A stretch of DNA of 64,000 nt, taken from Porphyromonadaceae bacterium W3.11. GTDB taxonomy: Bacteria > Bacteroidota > Bacteroidia > Bacteroidales > Porphyromonadaceae. The stretch is taken from contig JAUISX010000005.1 in the NCBI GenBank assembly GCA_030434245.1, positions 1-64,000 on the forward strand, read 5' to 3'. The notes beneath the pieces are model-generated. The model was not told where the DNA came from and made no database searches. It saw nothing but the letters and a program-made list of their open reading frames with translations. Of the stretch, positions 25,208 to 33,689 are shown one piece after another; within the stretch, counting starts at the first letter, position 1; every line of letters starts with the position of its first letter. A program made the position numbers and the translations under genes.

Positions 25208-26777
25208 CGATAAGGAAATATCTAGACGTCGTACGTTTGCAGTGATTGCACACCCTGACGCTGGTAAAACTACCCTGACAGAGAAGTTGCTACTCTTTGG
25301 TGGTGCTATCCATGTGGCTGGTGCTGTCAAGAGTAATAAGATTCGCAAAAGTGCTACCTCTGACTGGATGGAGATTGAGAAGCAGAGAGGTATCTCTGTC
25401 GCCACCTCTGTTATGGGTTTTGAATACGAGGGTTATAAGATTAACATTCTAGATACCCCAGGTCACCAGGATTTTGCAGAGGATACATATAGGACACTTA
25501 CAGCTGTAGATTCTGTCATCATCGTTATAGACGGTGCTAGAGGGGTAGAGCTTCAGACTAAGAGATTGATGGAGGTCTGCCGTATGCGTAAGACACCTGT
25601 GATTGTCTTTGTTAATAAAATGGATAGAGATGCACAAGACCCCTTTGATCTTCTCGATGAGGTAGAGTCTGAGTTACAGATTTCAACAACTCCTCTTACA
25701 TGGCCAATTGATTCGGGGGATCGTTTTAGAGGTGTTTATAATATATATGATCATAGCTTAGAGCTATTCAATGCTCAGAACAAAAGTTATGTCTCAGACC
25801 GAGTAGCTGTCGCCCTTGATTCTCCAGATCTACTTAATCATATGTCGGAGGAACAAGCTGAGAAGCTTAAGGAGGATCTAGATCTTATAGAGGGCGTATA
25901 TCCCGAACTAGATGTAGAGCGATATCTAGCAGCTGATTTAGCACCAGTCTTTTTTGGATCTGCATTAAATAACTTTGGGGTCAAAGAATTATTAGATACG
26001 TTTGTCAAGGTGGCTCCATCACCCCTTCCTACAGTCGCTATCGAGAGAACGGTGGATCCTTATGAGGAACCATTTACTGGCTTTGTCTTTAAGATTCATG
26101 CTAATATGGACCCAAACCACCGAAGCAGTATAGCTTTTGTCAAAATATGTTCTGGTAAGTTTGAACGTAATAATAACTACCTCCATGTCCGTCATGGCAA
26201 ACAGATGAGATTTAGTAGTCCCACTGCATTCATGGCACAGAAGAAGGAGGTTGTTGACGAGGCCTTTGCTGGAGATATTGTCGGTTTGCCTGATACAGGG
26301 AACTTTAAGATTGGTGATACTTTAACTTCTGGAGAGCAACTTAACTTTAAGGGATTGCCTAGCTTCTCTCCAGAGATGTTCAAGTACATTGAGAATGCTG
26401 ACCCACAGCGAACTAAACAACTACAGAAGGGTATTGGCCAATTGATGGATGAAGGTGTGGCACAGCTCTTCACCAGTACATTTAATGGCCGCAAGATAGT
26501 TGGGACAGTAGGGCAACTTCAGTTTGAAGTCATAGAGTATCGTCTTCTTCATGAGTACCAAGCAAAGTGTAGATGGGAGCCTATCAGCCTCTACAAAGCG
26601 TGTTGGATAGAGTGCGATAAACCAGAGGTGCTTGAGGACTTTAAGCGTCGTAAGGCTCAGTATATGGCTGTGGATATTCATGGGAGGGATGTCTATATGG
26701 CTGATAGTGGTTATCTGCTTAATATGGCTCGTCAGGAGTTCCCAGATATATCATTTCATTTCAAGTCAGAGTTTTAA
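25197..26777 (+). CDS. prfC: Peptide chain release factor 3
   Basis: A 526-residue GTPase that removes RF1/RF2 from the ribosome after termination. G1 is Ala-His-Pro-Asp-Ala-Gly-Lys-Thr-Thr-Leu near residue 18, G3 is Asp-Thr-Pro-Gly-His-Gln-Asp-Phe, and G4 is Asn-Lys-Met-Asp-Arg. The Ser-Asp-Trp-Met-Glu-Ile-Glu-Lys-Gln-Arg-Gly-Ile-Ser switch segment is typical of RF3 and separates it from EF-G. Length is standard. The start overlaps the end of rfbD by 11 bases. Confidence 0.96.
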   Translation: MKYNDKEISRRRTFAVIAHPDAGKTTLTEKLLLFGGAIHVAGAVKSNKIRKSATSDWMEIEKQRGISVATSVMGFEYEGYKINILDTPGHQDFAEDTYRTLTAVDSVIIVIDGARGVELQTKRLMEVCRMRKTPVIVFVNKMDRDAQDPFDLLDEVESELQISTTPLTWPIDSGDRFRGVYNIYDHSLELFNAQNKSYVSDRVAVALDSPDLLNHMSEEQAEKLKEDLDLIEGVYPELDVERYLAADLAPVFFGSALNNFGVKELLDTFVKVAPSPLPTVAIERTVDPYEEPFTGFVFKIHANMDPNHRSSIAFVKICSGKFERNNNYLHVRHGKQMRFSSPTAFMAQKKEVVDEAFAGDIVGLPDTGNFKIGDTLTSGEQLNFKGLPSFSPEMFKYIENADPQRTKQLQKGIGQLMDEGVAQLFTSTFNGRKIVGTVGQLQFEVIEYRLLHEYQAKCRWEPISLYKACWIECDKPEVLEDFKRRKAQYMAVDIHGRDVYMADSGYLLNMARQEFPDISFHFKSEF

Positions 26778-26845
26778 TTATCTAGATGATTATATTCTCT
26801 TCATAGAGCCACTAAGATCCTTTGGATTCAGAGGAAGTAGGCTTG

Positions 26846-27877
26846 ATGCATTGGGATGAAATCATTATTAGTGCCAATATGTTAGCACCAATAGAGCCAT
26901 ACGACTATTATGAGTGGCATGGGTTAGGACCTTTAGCAGGAGTGTTGGATAAAGGAGTAAGCCTATTTTTGTCAACCAAGTGGACACTACCTCTGATCTT
27001 TTTATTAATCATAGGAGCGTTTGCGTTTGCTTACTTTGTCTGGCGTCTCCCTAAGGAGAAACGATGGTATATAGCAATGGTATTACCCATTTTTATCTTC
27101 GATGCTATTTATAGCTTGCGATTGATATGGGTCTTACCACACTATCTTTTGTGTCTCGCATTACTGGAGAAACAACCAAAAGTATCAGGTGTCCTTGCCG
27201 CAATAGGTACCCTTTTAGGACTTCACCCTCTTTTATCCCTCTTTCTGATATTTTTTACTAAGAAGAGGCGAGCATTCGGTATGGGTGCTATTGTAGGAGG
27301 TGTTATTGGTTTGCTTGCCCCATTATTCGTGTATGACCCGATGCTATATCTCCGTAGTATGGGAGCATGGTATATGAGCTTTCGAGCAAAAATGACTCCG
27401 TTGGCTGATGGTGTGATGAGTGATTATTCTGCTATTGGACTGCTCAGACACCTCACGACCCTTCACGAAAGATGGATTTGGCTCATTCTGGTTAATTTAT
27501 TTCATCTCTTGTTGTTGCCAACACTCAGGATAGGGAGGAGTCGTCAGCCATCTCGTATGGCACCGCTTTTTGTGGGTAGCGTACTGACCTTTATAGGCCT
27601 GATGAGTGGTTTGAATAGTCCATTTACCATAGTGCTTCCGCTCAGTGGTATCCTATTGTGGGCACTCTATAGTAAGTTATATCCTGGGTGGTTACTTTTC
27701 AGCTGTATGATGATAGCTTCCGTCGTGAGTTATGGTATCTCCTTGTATGTCTGGATTGAGCCGCTGCACTTTCAGCAACATTTAGTGGACCTCTGTGAGA
27801 TGACGATGATTTGTTTTATACCTATGCATGTGCTCCAAATTATAGAGTTGTGGTCCTCCCCTCGTAATCGAAAGTAG
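26846..27877 (+). CDS. Polytopic membrane protein, possible glycosyltransferase-like
   Basis: A 343-residue protein with about eight to nine hydrophobic segments beginning near residue 45. The pattern of short loops, Asp-Tyr-Tyr before the first segment, and Pro/Leu-rich helices recalls GT87/GT-C-type mannosyltransferases, but no firm motif supports that. The N-terminus seems short for such enzymes, so it may be a truncated or divergent member. ATG 26846 is chosen; a TTG at 26822 is in frame. It is the last gene of the plus-strand run, followed by a 310-base gap. Confidence 0.6.
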   Translation: MHWDEIIISANMLAPIEPYDYYEWHGLGPLAGVLDKGVSLFLSTKWTLPLIFLLIIGAFAFAYFVWRLPKEKRWYIAMVLPIFIFDAIYSLRLIWVLPHYLLCLALLEKQPKVSGVLAAIGTLLGLHPLLSLFLIFFTKKRRAFGMGAIVGGVIGLLAPLFVYDPMLYLRSMGAWYMSFRAKMTPLADGVMSDYSAIGLLRHLTTLHERWIWLILVNLFHLLLLPTLRIGRSRQPSRMAPLFVGSVLTFIGLMSGLNSPFTIVLPLSGILLWALYSKLYPGWLLFSCMMIASVVSYGISLYVWIEPLHFQQHLVDLCEMTMICFIPMHVLQIIELWSSPRNRK

Positions 27878-28187
27878 TGTCTTCAGAAATTGTATAAGAG
27901 GACAAATCTTATTATTGATAACGCTGATTAATTTTCGATAGAAAGTATTTGAGTTTACATCTACACTTTTGAAAATGACATTGAGAGGGTAGCAATCTTC
28001 TTTTAAGATGGTATTTTTAGTATAGTGGTTGATAAATTATAATAAAAGAATATCTGTGTCTAATATTTTAGACACGTTAACCATCAAGAGTGTGCTTGCT
28101 AGCTATCCTTTCCTTATATTTGTGTTGCTTCATAAGAGCGAGTTTTTCCCTCTAGGAGATTAATGGATTATATATTATACTTATAAG
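27878..28187 (+). promoter_or_regulatory. Intergenic gap with candidate promoter of lipoprotein gene
   Basis: An AT-rich gap of 310 bases without a gene. TATATTTG at 28115-28122 fits the -7 box; CTTG at 28095-28098 is a poor and slightly close -33 match. The leader would be about 60 bases. No clear terminator for the preceding gene was found. Confidence 0.45.
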
Positions 28188-29273
28188 TTGTTGATTAGAA
28201 AGACATACCTTGCTTCTAGGCTTTTGCTAGTGCTTGCCATTGTTATGATGGGGTCCTGTGCCAAACAGGCATATTATATCGATGCTAAGTCAGAGCATAA
28301 AAGTAGTGGAGAGTATCTGATCCAATGGGATGTCCGTCCTGGTATGGTAGGGGAAGTGGCGATATACGCTTCAAAAGACGCTGTCTTATATCCTCAAGAG
28401 CCATTTATTGTTGAGGATATCAGTAAGGAAACAACGATTTATGATAGTTCCGATCAGGGCTTTTCTCAGACCTACTTCTTACTTGTCTTTAATAATTTAG
28501 AGAGTCGTGTGGCTTCGTCTCGTATTATTCCGACTCAAGGGATAGTCAATCTAAGAGATGTTGGAGGTTACATGACAGGTGGCGGTGAACAGATGCGATG
28601 GGGACGACTTTATCGCTCAGGTGATCTGCACAGGATTAAGGATATGGATCGTTATACCATAGCTTCATTAGGTATTCAGAGTCATTATATATTATCTCCA
28701 TCTCGTCTCTCTCCGAATGATCCTATCCCCAGCCTTGGTATATCTACATTGAACTCCTGGTATATTGCTCCAGATGTCGAAATAGATTTTCAGCAAACAT
28801 TAGATGATATCTATTCAGGTAAACTTTCTAAGAATAGTATTACTTACTTCAAAAAAGATATTTTTAATAGCATTGCATTTGAAAACCCACACCAAATCAG
28901 CATGATTCTTCATTCCCTGATTGATCCTAATAATTACCCTGTCTTACTTTCAGATGACTTAGGTAAGGATAGGGTGGCCTTCATCATCATGCTCGTGCAG
29001 CATATCATGGGTGTTTGTCGTGCGGACATTATTAATGAATACGTTCTTAGTAATCAGTTATTACCTGTCGAAATATTAGAGCCGAAGGGACATAAAGAAC
29101 CCGTTGCTATTCAAGAGGCTTTGACTGAGTTTTTCCGCTGTGAAGCGAATCAGATTAATTCCATTATTAGTGAGATTGAGAACCGTTATGGAAATATTAA
29201 TAATTATCTCGATCAGCACCTTCACTTTGATGCCAAAGATCAGGCCTATCTAAGACAAGTGCTTCTATATTAA
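28188..29273 (+). CDS. Tyrosine-phosphatase-like lipoprotein lacking catalytic Cys
   Basis: A 361-residue protein with a lipoprotein signal ending Met-Gly-Ser-Cys. It has an N-terminal beta-sandwich-like region and a domain of the PF13350 tyrosine/serine phosphatase type: Asn-Leu-Arg-Asp-Val-Gly-Gly-Tyr and Gly-Arg-Leu-Tyr-Arg-Ser-Gly-Asp-Leu are intact. The P-loop, normally His-Cys-x-x-Gly-Lys-Asp-Arg, here reads Ser255-Asp-Asp-Leu-Gly-Lys-Asp-Arg262, so the nucleophilic Cys is replaced by Asp256. It should be inactive as a Cys phosphatase and may bind a ligand instead. No ATG is available in frame; TTG 28188 or TTG 28191 is the likely start, as an upstream in-frame stop lies at 28161. Confidence 0.75.
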   Translation: MLIRKTYLASRLLLVLAIVMMGSCAKQAYYIDAKSEHKSSGEYLIQWDVRPGMVGEVAIYASKDAVLYPQEPFIVEDISKETTIYDSSDQGFSQTYFLLVFNNLESRVASSRIIPTQGIVNLRDVGGYMTGGGEQMRWGRLYRSGDLHRIKDMDRYTIASLGIQSHYILSPSRLSPNDPIPSLGISTLNSWYIAPDVEIDFQQTLDDIYSGKLSKNSITYFKKDIFNSIAFENPHQISMILHSLIDPNNYPVLLSDDLGKDRVAFIIMLVQHIMGVCRADIINEYVLSNQLLPVEILEPKGHKEPVAIQEALTEFFRCEANQINSIISEIENRYGNINNYLDQHLHFDAKDQAYLRQVLLY

Positions 29274-29600
29274 AGTGATTGTACACTTTTTGTGTTTTGC
29301 TTCATGAAGACTTTATTTTCATTTGAGAAAAGTGCATATTTTGATCTTTCTATTTTAAGTGATTTCAAAATTGTTCAAGCTTGTGCAATGTTTAGAAGAT
29401 AGGATTGCAATTTCTTCAAAGATCCTATAGAATATTTTCGAGGTGTTTTTTATTTGTAAAGATAGACTCCTAAGAGTTGTTATATGCTTTATGATGCGTT
29501 GCATATATTAATAAATAGGGGATATGCTATATAGTGCGGTTTTTTCTTTAACTTTGTAGCGGTGATATAGCGTAAAATAGCATTATACCTCTGTGAATAG
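29274..29600. other. Intergenic gap before rnpB
   Basis: 327 AT-rich bases. A weak 6-bp hairpin with a short T-run just after the preceding stop (29272-29290) may be a terminator. TAACTTTG at 29549-29556 and TACCTCTG at 29586-29593 resemble -7 boxes; the second would place the start near the mature end of RNase P RNA, but neither has a clear -33 partner. Confidence 0.4.
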
Positions 29601-29602
29601 AA

Positions 29603-29972
29603 GAAATGGTAAGCGAACTTGTCGCTGGTGGTTTCGTAATGGAATCATGAGAGGAAAGTCTGGACCACATAGAGCACCATACTTCCTAACGGGAAGCTGT
29701 TGTGAAGCATGATTAGCGTGACAGAAAATAACCGCCAGCCTTCGGGTTGGTAAGGGTGAAAAGGTGGGGTAAGAGCCTACCGAGCAAGTAGTGATACATT
29801 GCTGCCGTACGCATTATGGGTGGAAAGATCATGTATACCGACGTATGTAGGACTGCTCGTCCGATGTCGAGGGGTAGATCGATGGAGGTGCAGAGTAATT
29901 TGCATCCTAGATAAATGACAAGCTGACGGAGCTTGCTCCGTTTGAACAGAATCCGGCTTATTGCTTACCAAC
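29603..29972 (+). ncRNA. rnpB: RNase P RNA
   Basis: The catalytic RNA that trims 5' ends of tRNA precursors. Conserved blocks are readable in order: GAGGAAAGTCTGGACC near 29650-29666, ACAGAAAATAACCGCC at 29721-29736, GGTAAGGGTGAAAAGGTGGG near 29749, and ACAGAATCCGGCTTAT near 29946-29961. The closing P1 helix is formed by TGGTAAGC (29607-29614) and GCTTACCA (29963-29970). The layout is that of bacterial A-type RNA. Ends are good to a few bases. A run of eight T's at 29989-29996 follows and may be the terminator, though the stem before it is weak. Confidence 0.95.
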
Positions 29973-30010
29973 TTCTATTGCAGTGGTGTTTTTTTTATAG
30001 GATATTATTA

Positions 30011-31432
30011 ATGCAGGAAGAATCAGATCAAAAACTGAACGAGTATAAGGAACGAATTAAGCAAGTACGTGAGAAAAGGGCTGAGAATAAGAAGAACCCA
30101 TTTTTCAAGCGAATGGTCATCTTTGGAGGGGCGGCATATAAGTTCGTAACTAGTGATATGTGGCGTCTTTATGATACCGAGATGAAGGGCGTCAAAGGCT
30201 GGTTCGTAAGGATTTTAAGAGTCTTATATATTTCAGTTCATGAATTTATCAGTGGTAAGGTTTCTCAGAAAGCCTCCGCTCTTACCTATACGACGCTCTT
30301 GGCATTAGTTCCCGTGATGGTAATTATCCTAAGTGTAGCCGGAGGGTTTGGTATGCAGGCTTCCGTTCAACGCCTTCTCTATGATACCTTTCAAGCTCAC
30401 CAGCAGGAGTTGACTAAGATTTTTGATTTCGTTGAGTCCTATATGGAGCAGATTCATGGAGGCGTATTGATTGGAATCGGTTTGGCAGTGTTGATTTATA
30501 CCGTCTTTTCTACACTGATGACCGTTGAAAGCGTCTTCAATGATATTTGGCAGGTTAAGGAAGGAAGAAGTGTTAGTAAGCGAATCATTGGTTATTTAGC
30601 CGCCTTCTTTATTGTTCCACTAGCTTTGATCTTTATATCTCTTAGTAATATCTTCATAGGTTCTTTGGCAGATATACAGTTGATAGGTAATGTGAGTCTG
30701 ACACCGCTCGTCTCTTTCGTCTTGAAGGTTATGCCGGTGATTGTACTTATAGCGATGTTGACAGTTGCTTATATCACCATTCCAAATACTAAGGTGAAGT
30801 TTTATCCAGCTCTGATTGCTGGTGTCATTGGTGGTGTCGGCTTTCAGATCTTTCAGATGATCTATATCTCGGGAGTATTGTGGGTAGCGAAGTATAACTC
30901 CATCTATGGTAGTTTTGCAGCGATACCACTGTTGATGCTTTTTGTACAGCTCTCGTGGGTGATTATTCTCTTTTCTTCTCAAGTTAGTTTTGCGATGCAG
31001 AATGTCAAGAATTATGCCTTTAAGAGTGAGAGTGAGAATGTAAGCCGTCGTTTCAGAGATTTTGTTGCCATTCTCCTAACGAAGAAGATTTGCAAAGCCT
31101 TTAGACATCAAAGCGCACCATGTTATGCGGAGCAGCTAGCAGATGAATGTGGATTACCTATAGTCATTGTCCGTGAGACACTCTACAAGCTTACGCTTTG
31201 TAATGTGATTACGGAAGTGGAGTCGGTTAAGCACTCAGAGAATGTTATGTACTTACCAGCGACAGAGATAACTGCCATTACTGTTAAGCGTGTGTTGACG
31301 GCTTTAGATCGTCTTGGGAGTGAAAACTTTAGGGTTGATCTCTACGATGAGTACGCCCACGAGTGGGAGTTGATCCGACTTTCTCGACATTTTCCACACG
31401 AAGAGCTTGAGATTCCAGTCGTTGATCTCTAG
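30011..31432 (+). CDS. YihY/BrkB-family membrane protein
   Basis: A 473-residue inner-membrane protein of the YihY/UPF0761 family. A charged, helical cytoplasmic N-terminus (about 1-60) precedes a six-segment membrane domain (about 80-335) with the family pattern Ala-Ser-Ala-Leu-Thr-Tyr-Thr-Thr-Leu-Leu-Ala-Leu-Val-Pro. A C-terminal cytoplasmic region of about 130 residues resembles a winged helix. Once annotated as RNase BN, the family is now seen as probable transporters of unknown substrate. ATG 30011 is chosen because the longer frame runs into rnpB. The stop overlaps that of the convergent comEC by four bases. Confidence 0.88.
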   Translation: MQEESDQKLNEYKERIKQVREKRAENKKNPFFKRMVIFGGAAYKFVTSDMWRLYDTEMKGVKGWFVRILRVLYISVHEFISGKVSQKASALTYTTLLALVPVMVIILSVAGGFGMQASVQRLLYDTFQAHQQELTKIFDFVESYMEQIHGGVLIGIGLAVLIYTVFSTLMTVESVFNDIWQVKEGRSVSKRIIGYLAAFFIVPLALIFISLSNIFIGSLADIQLIGNVSLTPLVSFVLKVMPVIVLIAMLTVAYITIPNTKVKFYPALIAGVIGGVGFQIFQMIYISGVLWVAKYNSIYGSFAAIPLLMLFVQLSWVIILFSSQVSFAMQNVKNYAFKSESENVSRRFRDFVAILLTKKICKAFRHQSAPCYAEQLADECGLPIVIVRETLYKLTLCNVITEVESVKHSENVMYLPATEITAITVKRVLTALDRLGSENFRVDLYDEYAHEWELIRLSRHFPHEELEIPVVDL

Positions 31433-32982
31433 CCAAGCCTATTAATATGATGCTGATTTGCTCTACGGTGGAGTAGGGGATATAGTAATATTAAGAAGAT
31501 GTAGTAGAGTATCAAGATAGGGATATCTATATTACTCTCTAATCCTTCAGAAGAAATAGAGGCAAAAAACTCTGTCGTCTTAATCATCCCAGCTGTAAGG
31601 AAATGCAATATCTCAAATATAAAGTCGGGGAGAGTTCCAGTAAGCGGGAGTATTAGGAGTACTACTAATGCCAGCGGAATGAGAATGCTGCTCAATATCA
31701 CTAACGGGATATTGCTCCAGATGAAACTGAGGGTGGTCTTTTCAAAATAGAATAATAGTAGTGGAAAAATTCCAAGCTGTGCTGAAATACTTACTAATAT
31801 GATATTAGTGAGATATTGAAGACCCTTAATTTTGGTTTTTAGATACTCTTGGAATATAGGAAGGAAGAGGTAAATACCCCAAACGGCACCAATACTTAAT
31901 GACAGCCCTATGCTTAGGTAGGAGTAGGGATTGCTAATAAAGAAGAATAGAAGTGTCAGGGATAAGAGCTGAATGGGATCACTTTCCCTATCCAGGAGTT
32001 TAGCAGAGATAGCGATGACGCTCATTACTAGTGCCCTCATGGTAGCTGTAGAAGCTCCACTGATAAAGGTGTATAGCAAAAGCCCGATGATTAATAATAC
32101 GTATCTTATCTTCCTTTGACTATAATGAGAGAGGACACGCCCTAGTATGAGAGATAGTAGCATAAATATGACTCCCAGATGGTAGCCACTGACGGCTAGT
32201 ATATGAGCCACTCCTGAGGAGCTAAAGGACTCCTTGACCTTTTTAGGCAAATGGCTTCGGTCCCCAAGCGTAAGGGCATATATCAGTCCACGTTCTTCAA
32301 GGTTCAGGATGTTATTTTCGGAAGCCACATTCTCTAGATTTTGGATCAGCCTATATCTTATTGAAGACATCTTGCTCTTCAGTGACGGGTGGCTTGAACT
32401 CTCAATTGAAGTGATCTCTTGAATATTTCCGATGGCTTCGAATCCCTCGCTGAGCAAATAATGACGATAGTTCTCATTCCTAATACTGGTAAGTCCAGCA
32501 AGGTCAAGCGTCCCTCTAAGTGTGGCACCAAAGTGACAATCTTCAGGAAGCATCTCCTCTCTCGGTACTTTAAGTCGCACCTTGTACCAGTACCCATTAT
32601 TTTCCACTTTAGCGGCAAATTGATATTCGCTCTCTAGGCTGCTGGCGATGGGTTGGATGCTCTCAACACTTGTATCATAAAGCGTATGACCCTCGGTCAA
32701 AGAACGAGAGGGGGCCGTTTTGAGTTCCGAGTACCAAGCAAAGATCACTGCCAGAAGTATCATGAATGAAATATTCAGCAGCCTCACTTGGGTGCTCATA
32801 TTTCTTTTCAAAATAGCGGCTGCTATCAATAATCCTATGAAAAACACACCAAGGACGATAGACCCCCAGACCACCTTCCTTGTGGCAAAAAGAATCACCC
32901 CACCAACACAGCTTACTAATAGCCTGAAGGCGGGGCGATCTATATATCGGACTTTTGGCAAAAACTCAATAGTCTTTACCAT
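31429..32982 (-). CDS. comEC: ComEC/Rec2-family DNA-uptake channel, short form
   Basis: A 517-residue polytopic protein with an N-terminal DUF4131-type region (membrane segments about 20-75, then an OB-like periplasmic domain) and the ComEC competence domain, seen from Leu-Ala-Val-Ser-Gly-Tyr-His-Leu-Gly near residue 265 through about eight hydrophobic segments. The C-terminal metallo-beta-lactamase-like domain present in Bacillus ComEC is absent; the protein ends soon after the last membrane segment, a form common in Bacteroidetes. It would conduct single-stranded DNA across the inner membrane. It follows rpe by 16 bases. Confidence 0.88.
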   Translation of the reverse strand: MVKTIEFLPKVRYIDRPAFRLLVSCVGGVILFATRKVVWGSIVLGVFFIGLLIAAAILKRNMSTQVRLLNISFMILLAVIFAWYSELKTAPSRSLTEGHTLYDTSVESIQPIASSLESEYQFAAKVENNGYWYKVRLKVPREEMLPEDCHFGATLRGTLDLAGLTSIRNENYRHYLLSEGFEAIGNIQEITSIESSSHPSLKSKMSSIRYRLIQNLENVASENNILNLEERGLIYALTLGDRSHLPKKVKESFSSSGVAHILAVSGYHLGVIFMLLSLILGRVLSHYSQRKIRYVLLIIGLLLYTFISGASTATMRALVMSVIAISAKLLDRESDPIQLLSLTLLFFFISNPYSYLSIGLSLSIGAVWGIYLFLPIFQEYLKTKIKGLQYLTNIILVSISAQLGIFPLLLFYFEKTTLSFIWSNIPLVILSSILIPLALVVLLILPLTGTLPDFIFEILHFLTAGMIKTTEFFASISSEGLESNIDIPILILYYIFLILLYPLLHRRANQHHINRLG

Positions 32983-32998
32983 AATAGCAAGGGACGCT

Positions 32999-33652
32999 TT
33001 ACTTTAATAGGTTCTGAATAGCCACTTTAGGATCAGAGGCACCGAAGACATAGCTCCCAGCAACTAAAACGTCAGCTCCAGCTGCGAATAACTTAGGTGC
33101 TGTTTCGTCGTTGACACCACCATCCACCTCTATAAGTACATCATATCCACCATCGTCAATCATCTTCCGAAGTCGTTCGGTCTTGCTGATGATTTGTGGG
33201 ATAAACTTCTGTCCTCCAAAGCCCGGATTGACCGACATGAGCAGTACCATATCCAGATACGGGAGGATATCACGAAGGAGCTCTACAGGGGTATGAGGAT
33301 TGAGGACCACTCCAGCCTTCATCCCCGCATCTCTTACCTGCTGCATCGCACGGTGTAAGTGGCGTGTTGCTTCATAGTGCAGTGTGAGCACATCCGCCCC
33401 TGCATCACGAAAGGCATTGATGTACTTCTCTGGCTCTTCGATCATTAAATGAACATCAAGGACCTTATCTGTAACCTTATTCACCGCAGATACGATAGGT
33501 AATCCAAATGAGATATTAGGGACAAATCTCCCATCCATTATATCTAAGTGTATCCACTCTGCGTCACTATGATTGAGCATCTCTATGTCTCTCCCTAGAT
33601 TGAGAAAGTCTGCAGAGAGGACCGAGGGCGATATGATTCTTTTTCTTTCCAT
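32999..33652 (-). CDS. rpe: Ribulose-phosphate 3-epimerase
   Basis: A 217-residue TIM barrel that interconverts ribulose 5-phosphate and xylulose 5-phosphate in the pentose phosphate pathway. Visible signatures are Ser-Val-Leu-Ser-Ala-Asp near the N-terminus, His-Leu-Asp-Ile-Met-Asp-Gly-Arg-Phe-Val-Pro-Asn (metal and catalytic residues), Met-Ser-Val-Asn-Pro-Gly-Phe-Gly-Gly-Gln and Glu-Val-Asp-Gly-Gly-Val. Length is standard. It lies between relA and comEC on the same strand; the 37-base gap from relA suggests a shared transcript. Confidence 0.96.
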   Translation of the reverse strand: MERKRIISPSVLSADFLNLGRDIEMLNHSDAEWIHLDIMDGRFVPNISFGLPIVSAVNKVTDKVLDVHLMIEEPEKYINAFRDAGADVLTLHYEATRHLHRAMQQVRDAGMKAGVVLNPHTPVELLRDILPYLDMVLLMSVNPGFGGQKFIPQIISKTERLRKMIDDGGYDVLIEVDGGVNDETAPKLFAAGADVLVAGSYVFGASDPKVAIQNLLK

Positions 33653-33689
33653 TATGCTGATAATTATTGTGTATAGGTTGTGTGGTTGC

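Noticed and set aside
29777-30010. Coding frames inside or running out of rnpB (64-residue minus frame; upstream extension of yihY)
   Set aside because: The conserved RNase P RNA explains this sequence; the yihY start fits ATG 30011.
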